A stretch of 7,418 nucleotides of DNA from Trichodesmium sp. MAG_R04. GTDB taxonomy: Bacteria; Cyanobacteriota; Cyanobacteriia; Cyanobacteriales; Microcoleaceae. The DNA lies in contig JAKQYG010000196.1 in NCBI GenBank assembly GCA_023356515.1, positions 1 to 7,418 of the forward strand. The letters are read 5' to 3'. Below are positions 1-6,700 of the stretch, piece by piece. Both the position numbers and the translations under genes were made by a program. The notes beneath the pieces were generated by a model. It worked only from the letters and a program-made list of their open reading frames with translations. It had not been told where the DNA came from and searched no databases. Within the stretch, counting starts at the first letter, position 1. Every line of letters starts with the position of its first letter.

Positions 1-48
1 TTTTGCTCTTCACCTTGTCTCTAGAATTATAGGCAAGAGTTTTTTTTC

Positions 49-600
49 TTGAGTCTAAATACTTACTCAAGTTTTACTATCTTTGCATACTACATTTTGT
101 CGTGCGGAATGTGGGTTTTAGAGCAGTGGAAAAATAAGATTTTTCAACATCAGCAACAAGTAATTATTGAACCATTATCAAAACCACAACAATTAACATT
201 ATTTGATTTAGATAGTCATTCTACACAATTAAATAACATTAATCCTTTCAGTCTTATCTTGCATAATTCTGAATTTTACGAATACAAACCTCAGGAACAC
301 GATGATTCAAATTGTATATATTTTGTAATTGAGAATAATCTACCTTTACTTCTATATATTGGAGAATCTAAACACTCTCCTAAAAAATGCTGGAAGGGAG
401 CTCATGATTGTAAAAATTATATTTTCAACTATATCGAACTACATAGAAAATATGAGATGAAAGTTGCAGTTATGTCTGCTTTTTGTTTTAACGTTCCTAC
501 TGAGAAAAAATCATGACAACACCTAGAATCAGAATTAATTGAGAAGTGGCGATCGCCTTTTAACCGACAATCTTGGAAGTGGTGGGGATAGCCTTTTTAG
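49..600 (+). pseudogene. GIY-YIG-type nuclease family protein, broken by two nonsense codons
   Basis: The frame is open to a TGA at 514-516, but recognisable protein sequence continues in the same frame: Q-H-L-E-S-E-L-I-E-K-W-R-S-P-F-N-R-Q-S-W-K-W-W-G, then TAG (589-591), P-F, TAG (598-600). From memory, cyanobacterial GIY-YIG relatives end in RQQLE..LI.KWRSPFNKENW..WGTPF, so both internal stops replace residues. Each is one C-to-T change from CGA (Arg) or CAG (Gln). The core is visible as CIYFVIE (the GIY half) followed by LLLYIGES (the YIG half) and WKGAHDCKNY. The residue before WKG is Cys (TGC, 388-390), where I recall the family having the catalytic Arg. The 5' end is uncertain: TTG at 49 is the first start after the stop at 22-24, and ATG at 109 (MWVLEQWKNKI) is more natural. 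A GIY-YIG enzyme would cut DNA, but this copy is probably dead. The family call is from motif memory. Confidence 0.7.
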
Positions 601-984
601 TTAATACTCAGAAACTCTTCTGTTGTTTAGAGTCTTGATAAGGTATTTGCGATCGCTAAAGTCTCACAACAGTTTTAAACATTTATAAAGTTAAACTATT
701 ACACTTTTAATTCTGATGATATTATGGGAGATAAATTGTTAGAGTAATAGGACAAATAAGTACTAATAAAATACTTCCGAAATGTTCCTAGTTATTATAT
801 GATAGCACAAATAGTTTTTAAATAAGACGATATAATATCTTAAAATGCTTTAATACTAGAATTTATATCTTTTATGAAGAGTATAATAATTTATGCTTAT
901 GAATTGCGATGGAAAACTTGCAGAACTTTAATGGCTAGAAAATAGTCATATAAATGCAATTGAACATTACTACAGTCACAAAAT
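601..984. other. AT-rich intergenic region, no gene recognised
   Basis: I see no convincing reading frame, RNA gene or strong hairpin here on either strand. It carries one HIP1 octamer (649-656). Short frames are all interrupted within a few dozen codons. It lies between two decayed genes and may itself be decayed coding DNA that is no longer recognisable. Confidence 0.5.
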
Positions 985-1149
985 AAGGAATAGGGAAGGT
1001 CGATATGCGAAAATCGAAAAAATAAGAAACATCAGGAACTTTCCCATAACGAATATCTTTCCTTCGTCTAATTCTAGTTCATAATCTCAATCTGCTTGAT
1101 TCAGATTACCTTGCAGTATTTCCAAGTCTTTAACTTTAAGATTTGACAT
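985..1149 (-). pseudogene. Remnant resembling a Uma2-family endonuclease N-terminus
   Basis: Reading the minus strand from ATG at 1149-1147 gives MSNLKVKDLEILQGNLNQAD, then TGA (1089-1087), then DYELELDEGKIFVMG to 1042. From memory, cyanobacterial Uma2 proteins (DUF820, restriction-endonuclease-like fold) begin with a pattern like VKDLE.LQ..L..A..DY.LEL..GKI.VM.PS, which this follows closely. After VMG the frame shifts by one base and reads KVPDVSYFFDFRIS, resembling the later SPDVSF...RL segment of that family. This would imply an internal deletion plus a frameshift. The fragment lies about 45 bp downstream of the membrane-protein gene on the same strand. It is certainly not functional as read; the family call is inferred from a short match and could be wrong. 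Confidence 0.45.
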
Positions 1150-1194
1150 ATAATTTCATCTTAATTCAATAAATTTTCGGTAAATAAGGCTGTA

Positions 1195-3273
1195 CTAATC
1201 AAAATTTATTTGAAAAATCCTCCATTCTCCTTGTCTATCTATAACTTTTCCTTCAATATCTCCATGCCAGTTAACCCTAGTCAAAATATATCTAGCTCTA
1301 TATTTTTTCGCCACATTAACTAATTCTTTTCCCGCCTGTTGCGGAAACAAAATTTCCATTGCTCCCACCGCTAACTTATCATTCAAAGGAACACCAAAAA
1401 CATCTTCCATTCGATTTTTCCACTCTCTAATTCCCCTATCAGTTTGCGGAAAATGTTTAAAGTCAACAATAACCGCCCTCTCCGAAAAAAACTGAAAATT
1501 TGACACAAATGGAGGAATTAAAATTACATCATCTTTATTGCTAATTTCCCTAAATCTTAAAGCTAGTTTTGTAACTTCATCTTGGGGAAGCCTATAAAAT
1601 TTTACCTGTTGTTCAAATACCTCCAAAATTTTTCCTGGCAATATCTCAAATAATCCTAAAATAAATACTAAACTTGTAGATAGCGCCAAACTATAAGTCA
1701 TTAACTTTTTCTGAGCGATCGCCAAATCAAACTCATCTAAAATAAATGGAAATATCAACACCAAAAACAAACCAGGCATAACAAAAAAACGATTAACAAT
1801 TAAATCTATCGGCGGATACAGCAAGTAAAATATTAACCCTCCTAAAAGCATTAACAAAACTATCAATTTGTAGCGCCATCTCTCTAGAAAAAACAATCCT
1901 AACGATAAGATAAAAAAGCAAATACCCTGATAAGGTACAGGCAAAATTAGGGAGATTATCAACAGTAAACCAACGCCGAAAATACCCTTTTTATATAACT
2001 GATTAACCAAAATACTCACAGCAATAAATATTATCAACTGGGCAAAAGGAACAGTTCTTGCTAACTGTAACTTCGCAAATAAAGTTAAGGGGTAAACTTC
2101 CACAAAAATATAAGCAAAAAACAAAGCCAAAATTGACTCAGCAATAATTAGATAAAACTTCCATTTTTCTATACCTATCACATTAGTCAGATTTAAATCT
2201 TTTTCTCTTACTTTCTCTGGAAAAGAGTATTTGTGGGCAAAATTTTTCCCCATTCTCGACTGTTGCCAGAAATCTTCTGATTTAGCAATATCAATTTTGT
2301 GAATACATAAACAACCACCGAGAAAAAAACAGATAAAATCTAACCTACTTTTCCAATTCCAATAAGTAGGAATAATATGATGAGGATTTCTAACCCAACC
2401 ATAGATAAAAACAAATTCCTCATTAGTTAATTGATCCGTGCTAGTGGTACCAGTTAATACCATAGATAGATAAACTAAACAAGCAAAACCTAACCAAATC
2501 ACTAAAGGCATAATTACCAAAAAAATAAATTTATACCGAAGCCATAAATTTATTAATTTAGTAATACTTATGAGGCCTAAGGGAAAAGATAACTTCCCCA
2601 TTTTTGGGTGGTTAGGGGAGAGGTTATTTTCCCCCTTGTGGGAAGTAAGGGCAGAGATAACTTGTTTTGGATTATGATTTTTTATTGCCTCAATTAACAT
2701 AATAGGAATCATCATAATTCCCGGCAAAACACCAACCAAAAATTGTAAAATTGAAGCAATACCAAAAAAGAAATAACCAATTATCCATCTTTGCCGAAAA
2801 CAGAAATAAAACCCCCAAACTGTAAAACTAATAGCAAATGTGGCAGGTATGGGCGTATTAGGAAAAAGTTTTAAATATCCTATCAAAGTATAGGATATTA
2901 AACTCAGAAAAACTAAAACTGCTGCTGATAATTTGGAAGGAGTAAAAATTTTACTGATGGCAGATAAACCCCAGATAAAACTAATAAATGAAATTAGATA
3001 ATAAATTAAATAAGTGAGGGAAATACTGCCAGTGACTTTGCTGAAAAAATAAACCAAGTATTGATAGTAGTATCTGGGAGTAAACTGCAACATTTCCTGA
3101 ACATAGTAGTCATTTTTATAGAGTTCAGGATTCAACATTGATTTGATTTGAGGAACATGAGTGTAATGATTTCCTACAGGAAAAGTATATCCTCTGGCAA
3201 TGAATGAACCAAGAATGATAAAGGTCAATAGGGATAGGGAAAAATGCCAACTATATTTTCTCAACTGCCACAT
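1195..3273 (-). CDS. Polytopic inner-membrane protein of unknown function (GT-C-like layout)
   Basis: This is an intact 692-aa frame from ATG at 3273 to TAG at 1197-1195. Hydrophobic segments lie at about residues 9-26, 84-105, 115-134, 142-159, 163-194, 248-273, 311-324, 372-396, 409-426, 430-462, 469-487, 496-512 and 525-545. A soluble C-terminal domain of about 145 residues follows (548-692). The first loop carries NHYTHVPQIKSMLNPELYKND (32-52, shortened here to its key residues H36, P41, D52-like acids), the kind of acidic periplasmic loop seen in GT-C-type glycosyltransferases. The tail has FFSERAVIVDFKHFPQTDRG (595-614), which reminds me of the uncharacterised DUF6798 region; neither assignment is secure. 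Residues 204-236 are encoded by three 34-bp repeat units and form a hydrophilic insertion between membrane segments. A second long polar loop covers 325-370. No good ribosome-binding site is visible before the ATG. The gene appears monocistronic and is divergent from the CHAT gene. I cannot name a substrate. Confidence 0.85.
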   Translation of the reverse strand: MWQLRKYSWHFSLSLLTFIILGSFIARGYTFPVGNHYTHVPQIKSMLNPELYKNDYYVQEMLQFTPRYYYQYLVYFFSKVTGSISLTYLIYYLISFISFIWGLSAISKIFTPSKLSAAVLVFLSLISYTLIGYLKLFPNTPIPATFAISFTVWGFYFCFRQRWIIGYFFFGIASILQFLVGVLPGIMMIPIMLIEAIKNHNPKQVISALTSHKGENNLSPNHPKMGKLSFPLGLISITKLINLWLRYKFIFLVIMPLVIWLGFACLVYLSMVLTGTTSTDQLTNEEFVFIYGWVRNPHHIIPTYWNWKSRLDFICFFLGGCLCIHKIDIAKSEDFWQQSRMGKNFAHKYSFPEKVREKDLNLTNVIGIEKWKFYLIIAESILALFFAYIFVEVYPLTLFAKLQLARTVPFAQLIIFIAVSILVNQLYKKGIFGVGLLLIISLILPVPYQGICFFILSLGLFFLERWRYKLIVLLMLLGGLIFYLLYPPIDLIVNRFFVMPGLFLVLIFPFILDEFDLAIAQKKLMTYSLALSTSLVFILGLFEILPGKILEVFEQQVKFYRLPQDEVTKLALRFREISNKDDVILIPPFVSNFQFFSERAVIVDFKHFPQTDRGIREWKNRMEDVFGVPLNDKLAVGAMEILFPQQAGKELVNVAKKYRARYILTRVNWHGDIEGKVIDRQGEWRIFQINFD
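2563..2663. repeat. Three tandem 34-bp G/C-run repeat units inside a coding sequence
   Basis: On the + strand the motif T(A/T)AGGG recurs at 2578, 2612 and 2646, an exact 34-bp period. The flanks match too: TAAGGGAAAAGATAACTT (2578-2595) against TAAGGGCAGAGATAACTT (2646-2663) is 16 of 18 identical. Each full unit has the form TTCCCC...GGG...TAGGG...TAAC and can fold through its C and G runs. Three units make 102 bp, exactly 34 codons, so the membrane-protein frame is kept although a single unit (34 bp) would break it. A related single copy lies at 5928-5957. Confidence 0.7.
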
Positions 3274-3391
3274 TTGTTATCAGATCAGAATATACTAAGC
3301 TTTTGTGCATTTAAACGACTTGCAATTTTTGTATGCCTCGTTCAGAGAAAAATCCTTCTGAACTCTAAATTTTCACTTACTAAATGCTGAT

Positions 3392-3433
3392 TGACTTCTG
3401 ACTCCTTACTCCTGACTAATGACTACTAACTTA
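3392..3433. repeat. Degenerate heptamer tandem repeat (STRR type)
   Basis: Six consecutive 7-bp units read TGACTTC, TGACTCC, TTACTCC, TGACTAA, TGACTAC, TAACTTA. Short tandemly repeated repetitive (STRR) heptamers of this kind are known from filamentous cyanobacteria and lie mostly between genes. Two more such heptamers (TTACTTC, TGACTTC) appear at about 5959-5972. Confidence 0.7.
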
Positions 3434-3453
3434 GGTAATACTAAACCCGCTCC

Positions 3454-3561
3454 TTATAGCAGTAAAAAAAGACATTAGGACACTTTCTAACTTCTTTCAT
3501 GTCCTAAAAAACCTTGTTAAGGAATCTAAAAATGTCCTAGCTTTAGCACGTAGTGCTATAA
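3454..3561. repeat. MITE-like palindromic intergenic element
   Basis: The ends form an imperfect inverted repeat: TTATAGCAGT at 3454-3463 against AGTGCTATAA at 3552-3561 (9 of 10). It continues inward with TAGGACA (3476-3482) facing TGTCCTA near 3533-3539. A third TGTCCTA occurs at about 3500-3506, so two alternative hairpins are possible. The centre holds CCTT-GTT-AAGG, and the right arm contains a perfect small palindrome TAGCAC-GTA-GTGCTA (3544-3558). No reading frame is present. This looks like a short non-autonomous palindromic repeat; no target duplication is obvious. Confidence 0.5.
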
Positions 3562-3701
3562 AAGACGATTATTTTATTCTAAATTTAAATGTACACCAAA
3601 AGGTCTCTCTAACAATACCGATTTGGGAATGAAATAGTGGTGCAAGGGTTTGAGAACCTTTTCTGGAGATGTCTCAAGACTTTAAAATTTTAAATACTCT
3701 C

Positions 3702-3707
3702 TATAAT
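3702..3707 (+). promoter_or_regulatory. Possible -10 element for the CHAT-FHA gene
   Basis: A perfect TATAAT lies 74 bp upstream of the ATG at 3782. The sequence at the right distance for a -35 box (ACTTTA, 3679-3684) is a poor match to TTGACA, so this is a weak candidate in AT-rich DNA. The start codon itself is preceded only by a weak purine stretch (AGAAG). Confidence 0.25.
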
Positions 3708-3781
3708 ATATGCGATGTGAATTTGATATAAAGTAGCATAGATTTATTCAAGTATATTAAGAATAGTATAGAAGAAATTGA

Positions 3782-5461
3782 ATGCCTTTCCCTCCAGAAA
3801 GTCCTTGCCTAAGTATAGCGATCGCCCGCCTGAACATTCCAGAAACTAATCACTTTGCTATCTGGGTAGTGCAGGCTCCTTTCCAGCGGGGATATGTCCA
3901 CCATGACCATGTATGGCCAGAAAGCTTATCAAAAACTTGGCAGGCTTGGTTAGAAGTCTTCTCTCCTGAAAGTTTACCTGCTATCCCCGTAGGTATACCT
4001 CAACTTACCCTAGCATCAACCCCAAATATTCATCCTGTATCTGAATCTGGTACTAAAATAAATCGTACCAGCCGTTTGATGCAAAATATGGGTATTCACC
4101 TCTGGCAGTGGCTATTTCAAGGAGAAATTGCTGATAGTTTCCACCAAAGTCAAGGTATTGCTATTGGCCAAGAGTTGCCTTTACGGGTGAGATTAGATAT
4201 TCGCGAACCTGAATTAATTGCTCTACCCTGGGAAATTATCCAACCAGGAGTCGCTTTACCTGCCTTTTCTCTAAGCAGGGAAATTTTGTTCAGTCGTACT
4301 ACCAGTGATGTTAACTCTTTACACAACCAACCACCTTCCCAATTTCTGAATATTCTATTGGTAATAGGGGAAAGTACCCCCAAAGGACAATCTTCCACAG
4401 CTAATAGCTATCAACTCCCAGTTCCATCGAAATTAGAGCTGGAAGAAGAAGCCGCCCAGCTCACTGAAGTTTTGAAAGCTCCCAACGTCAAAAACCCAAA
4501 TACACCCAGAGTCAATTCTACTATCCCTTGCAAAGTGGATACACTAATTCAGCCCACTCCCAAAGAATTAATTTCTTATCTAGATCAAAAAATTTATAAT
4601 GTCCTTTTTTACGCTGGTCACGGTATACCGGGTCCAGATGGTGGTTGGTTATTTCTAGCACCTGACACAACTCTTAATGGTACCGAGTTAGCACAAATTT
4701 TAGTTCGCAATGGAGTAAGGTTGGCAGTATTCAATGCTTGCTGGGGAGCACAACCTGCTACAGATCGTCTATCTTCTAGTGAAGTACAAGCAATACCGCG
4801 TAGTAGTCTAGCAGAAGTATTGATCCATCATGGAGTACCTGCCGTTTTAGGGATGCGAGATGAAATTGCTGATCGAGAAGCTTTAAGTTTTATTCAAGTT
4901 TTTGCTCAAAGTTTGTCAGAGGGAATGCTGATAGATGAGGCAGTAGCAGTAGCAAGACAACAGTTATTAACTCTTTATCGGTTTAATCAACCAGCTTGGA
5001 CTCTGCCAGTATTGTATATGCACCCAGAGTTTAATGGTCAATTAGTTGAAGTATTTGATGAATTAGTAACTCAACTACCTGCTAATTCTCCAACTTGGAT
5101 TAGTAGTTACACTTCTAGAGCTTTTTTACGTTCTCAAAATGATAATAATCAAGTGTGGCCAATTTGGTCAGACACGATTACTGTTGGGCGTTCTCAGGAA
5201 AATGATGTGGTGATTTTAGAACGATGGGTTTCCCAAAAACATGCGGAAATTTTTTGTCGTTGCTTACCGAATAAAGAGATTGAACCTACTTATTTTTTAC
5301 GAGATATTTCTCGTTTTGGGACTTTAGTATATCAATCTGGTAGTTGGCAAAGAATACATCGTGATGAACTTGTTATACAATCAGGAACACTTTTAAAATT
5401 CGGCAGTTCTCAAGGTCAAGCTTTTGAGTTTATGATTGAAACAACAGAAAATATTAATTAG
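3782..5461 (+). CDS. CHAT-domain cysteine protease with C-terminal FHA domain
   Basis: This is an intact 559-aa protein, ATG to TAG. CHAT domains (Caspase HetF Associated with TPRs) are caspase-like clan CD cysteine peptidases. Typical CHAT lead-in is seen at LWQWLFQGEIA (107-117) and LRVRLDI..PELIALPWE (134-151). The catalytic pair is intact: His280 in VLFYAGHG and Cys320 in LAVFNACWGA. The domain runs to about residue 413 (PVLYMHPEF). Residues 464-555 form an FHA phosphothreonine-binding domain: GRS (469-471), ND, RWVSQKH (His487), and DISRFGT (508-514). The expected Asn in the usual NGT turn is Phe here (RFGT). Residues 1-95 are a conserved-looking N-terminal extension without a known domain. 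There is no signal peptide or membrane segment, so it is probably cytoplasmic. The inferred role is a protease gated or targeted by a Ser/Thr kinase signal. The substrate is unknown; the downstream 201-aa protein is the nearest candidate partner. The CHAT half seems richer in G+C than the surrounding DNA. Confidence 0.92.
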   Translation: MPFPPESPCLSIAIARLNIPETNHFAIWVVQAPFQRGYVHHDHVWPESLSKTWQAWLEVFSPESLPAIPVGIPQLTLASTPNIHPVSESGTKINRTSRLMQNMGIHLWQWLFQGEIADSFHQSQGIAIGQELPLRVRLDIREPELIALPWEIIQPGVALPAFSLSREILFSRTTSDVNSLHNQPPSQFLNILLVIGESTPKGQSSTANSYQLPVPSKLELEEEAAQLTEVLKAPNVKNPNTPRVNSTIPCKVDTLIQPTPKELISYLDQKIYNVLFYAGHGIPGPDGGWLFLAPDTTLNGTELAQILVRNGVRLAVFNACWGAQPATDRLSSSEVQAIPRSSLAEVLIHHGVPAVLGMRDEIADREALSFIQVFAQSLSEGMLIDEAVAVARQQLLTLYRFNQPAWTLPVLYMHPEFNGQLVEVFDELVTQLPANSPTWISSYTSRAFLRSQNDNNQVWPIWSDTITVGRSQENDVVILERWVSQKHAEIFCRCLPNKEIEPTYFLRDISRFGTLVYQSGSWQRIHRDELVIQSGTLLKFGSSQGQAFEFMIETTENIN

Positions 5462-5613
5462 TTAATCTATAAATTTCTCTTTCAATATCAGATATGATTC
5501 AAAGTGGGCTAGAAGGATAAACACTTATTTTTCAAGTCCGTTTTCCCTCCCAAAATATCCATTTAATGGCAAATTCATGGCTTCTCTATTTTGTCAAGTT
5601 GTATCTTAGTTTT

Positions 5614-5853
5614 TAAAGATATCGAGAAATCATAGCTTAAAAAAAGGAGAAATTAGAAAAAAGTTATCTACAAAATCCTTTTGGTAGTCCACTATATTAC
5701 GGAACTAACTAGGTTGTTACTGTAGCTAAGTAAGTAGCAAATAAACATATTGCTAATCATTATAGTAGTCGTAGTAAAGGTTGCGGACATTGCGAAATAC
5801 TGAAACTTAATCATAGATTAGTTTTAATCTCTGATTTATCTGTAGCGCTATAG
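5614..5853 (+). pseudogene. Degraded reading frame of unknown family between the CHAT gene and the 201-aa gene
   Basis: One frame reads, without a shift, TAA-RYREIIA-TAA-KKEKLEKSYLQNPFGS, then PLYYGTN-TAG-VVTVAK-TAA-VANKHIANHYSSRS, then KGCGHCEILKLNHRLVLISD and LSVAL, ending at TAG 5851-5853. Four stops interrupt it, each one C-to-T step from CAA or CAG. The pieces look protein-like: a charged helix, an NPFGSPLYYGT turn, a CxxC pair and an amphipathic strand. The same frame may start as far up as ATG 5494. I do not recognise the family. In AT-rich DNA such runs also arise by chance, so this is a tentative call. The last stop lies in a repeat motif, which may have cut the original 3' end. Confidence 0.35.
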
Positions 5854-5874
5854 CAGTTGCCAGAACGGTTAGGA
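5849..5874 (+). repeat. Second copy of the end motif TATAGCAGT-N12-TAGGA
   Basis: TATAGCAGT, 12 bases, then TAGGA occurs here and, with identical spacing, at the left end of the MITE-like element (3455-3480). The 12-base spacer is not conserved. This is likely one arm of a related or truncated palindromic repeat. Confidence 0.4.
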
Positions 5875-5927
5875 AATCAGGTACAGTCCATACTGGGAAT
5901 GTACAGGCAAATTAACATTAGCCCCTT

Positions 5928-5957
5928 TTAACCTTCCCTCTTGGGGGTTAGGACCGG
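5928..5957 (+). repeat. Single hairpin repeat related to the 34-bp units
   Basis: The sequence TTAACCTTCCCTCTTGGGGGTTAGG folds as AACC-TT-CCC-TCTT-GGG-GGTT. Its TTCCC...GGG..GTTAGG order matches the unit repeated inside the membrane-protein gene (2563-2663). It sits 70-100 bp upstream of the likely start of the 201-aa gene and supplies the apparent upstream TTG start at 5941, which is therefore unlikely to be used. Confidence 0.45.
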
Positions 5958-6014
5958 TTTACTTCTGACTTCAGCCATACCTAATTTTCTGATGAAAAAT
6001 TATTATGTATACCT

Positions 6015-6018
6015 AGGA
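6015..6018 (+). promoter_or_regulatory. Ribosome-binding site deciding the start at 6028
   Basis: AGGA lies 9 bases before ATG 6028. The alternatives upstream (TTG 5941, ATG 5992) lie in or next to repeat sequence and have no comparable purine box. Confidence 0.45.
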
Positions 6019-6027
6019 ATAAAGTGT

Positions 6028-6633
6028 ATGAATAATCAGCCTTCCCATTCTCAATTTTCTCCTAATAATGCATCTAGTCAAGTAGAGTTAGATTTCTTAA
6101 GTGCAATAGTTCTGGATGATATTGCTTATCCTTGGAATCCCAAAGCACCAGAATCAGATGCTTATTTTAATTTTCTTGAACAAGAGCTACCTTTATCTGA
6201 TTTACTCAATGATGTGGAAATTACTTGTGCTTGCCAAAATTTTTATAGTCAAACTGACAAACTTTGGTCAATTATTGATACTCAGAATGCCTTATATAAA
6301 AAGTTTGCAGGTTTTGTTCCCAAGAATTTCCTCAACAAGCTAGGTAAGATTGCGATTAATGTTGTCGATCAGGTGAACCGTTTAGGTTCTACTTTATCTC
6401 TCTCAGATCAATTGGTCCATTGTGTTAGTGAAGTTTTACCCGGTTGGGATTTGGAAGATTTGGAAGTAATGGCACGTCCTCTTGCTTATTCTATGCGTGG
6501 AGACAAACGTGACGCAGTAGAAAATACTTTGGCAACAATAAAACCTGTTGATTGGTATGATTTATCTGAAGTTGAACAAGCACGCTTGAGTTTAGCGATC
6601 ACGCTTTATGTTATATCTCAAGTTAGTAGTTGA
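6028..6633 (+). CDS. Hypothetical protein, 201 aa, same strand as CHAT-FHA gene
   Basis: I do not recognise this family. The chosen start gives MNNQPSHSQF, a polar, Ser/Asn-rich first 20 residues. An acidic segment with DDIAYPWNPKAPES (30-43) follows, then mainly helical sequence: LEQELPLSDLL (50-60), a CACQNFYSQTDKLW stretch (67-80), VPKNFLNKLGKIAINVVDQV (97-116), LSLSDQLVHCVSEVLPGW (123-140), LEVMARPLAYSMRG (145-158) and LSEVEQARLSLAITLYVI (179-196). There is no signal peptide, membrane segment or metal cluster; it looks like a cytoplasmic, acidic, all-alpha protein. It lies 566 bp after the CHAT-FHA gene, so co-transcription is not established, but a partner or substrate role is a reasonable hypothesis. 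The stop codon TGA (6631-6633) lies within GTTGACATACTCCC, a transposon-terminus motif, so the natural C-terminus may be trimmed. Confidence 0.8.
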   Translation: MNNQPSHSQFSPNNASSQVELDFLSAIVLDDIAYPWNPKAPESDAYFNFLEQELPLSDLLNDVEITCACQNFYSQTDKLWSIIDTQNALYKKFAGFVPKNFLNKLGKIAINVVDQVNRLGSTLSLSDQLVHCVSEVLPGWDLEDLEVMARPLAYSMRGDKRDAVENTLATIKPVDWYDLSEVEQARLSLAITLYVISQVSS

Positions 6634-6700
6634 CATACTCCCGAATTTGCGCTTAGGGGACAACCCGGTATTATTCAGTCCGGGAAACCAGGACTGACTG
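6629..6700 (-). mobile_element. IS200/IS605-type right-end remnant (copy A)
   Basis: GTTGACATACTCCC (6629-6642) reads on the minus strand as GGGAGTATGTCAA, the kind of TCAA-ending right terminus found on IS200/IS605-family (TnpB) elements in cyanobacteria. Two hairpins follow: CCCGG...CCGGG (about 6664-6684) and TCAGTCC-9-GGACTGA (6675-6697). No associated transposase frame survives next to this end. The terminus overlaps the stop codon of the 201-aa gene. Confidence 0.45.

Noticed and set aside
3392..3561. CRISPR array
   Set aside because: The repeats are 7-bp units and palindromic arms without regular spacers of constant length.
4150..4398. 82-codon open frame on the minus strand
   Set aside because: It lies wholly inside the CHAT-FHA gene, which has clear domain motifs in this stretch; a shadow frame.
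49..5853. Stop-codon reassignment (stops read as Gln or Arg) explaining the interrupted frames
   Set aside because: The intact genes end normally with TAG, TGA and TAA, and the interrupted frames use all three stops; nonsense decay is simpler.
5941..6027. N-terminal extension of the 201-aa protein from TTG 5941
   Set aside because: It begins inside a hairpin repeat, and ATG 6028 has a well-placed AGGA.
6116..6343. 75-codon open frame on the plus strand
   Set aside because: It overlaps the 201-aa gene in another frame and reads as low-complexity Leu/Ile-rich sequence without a ribosome-binding site.
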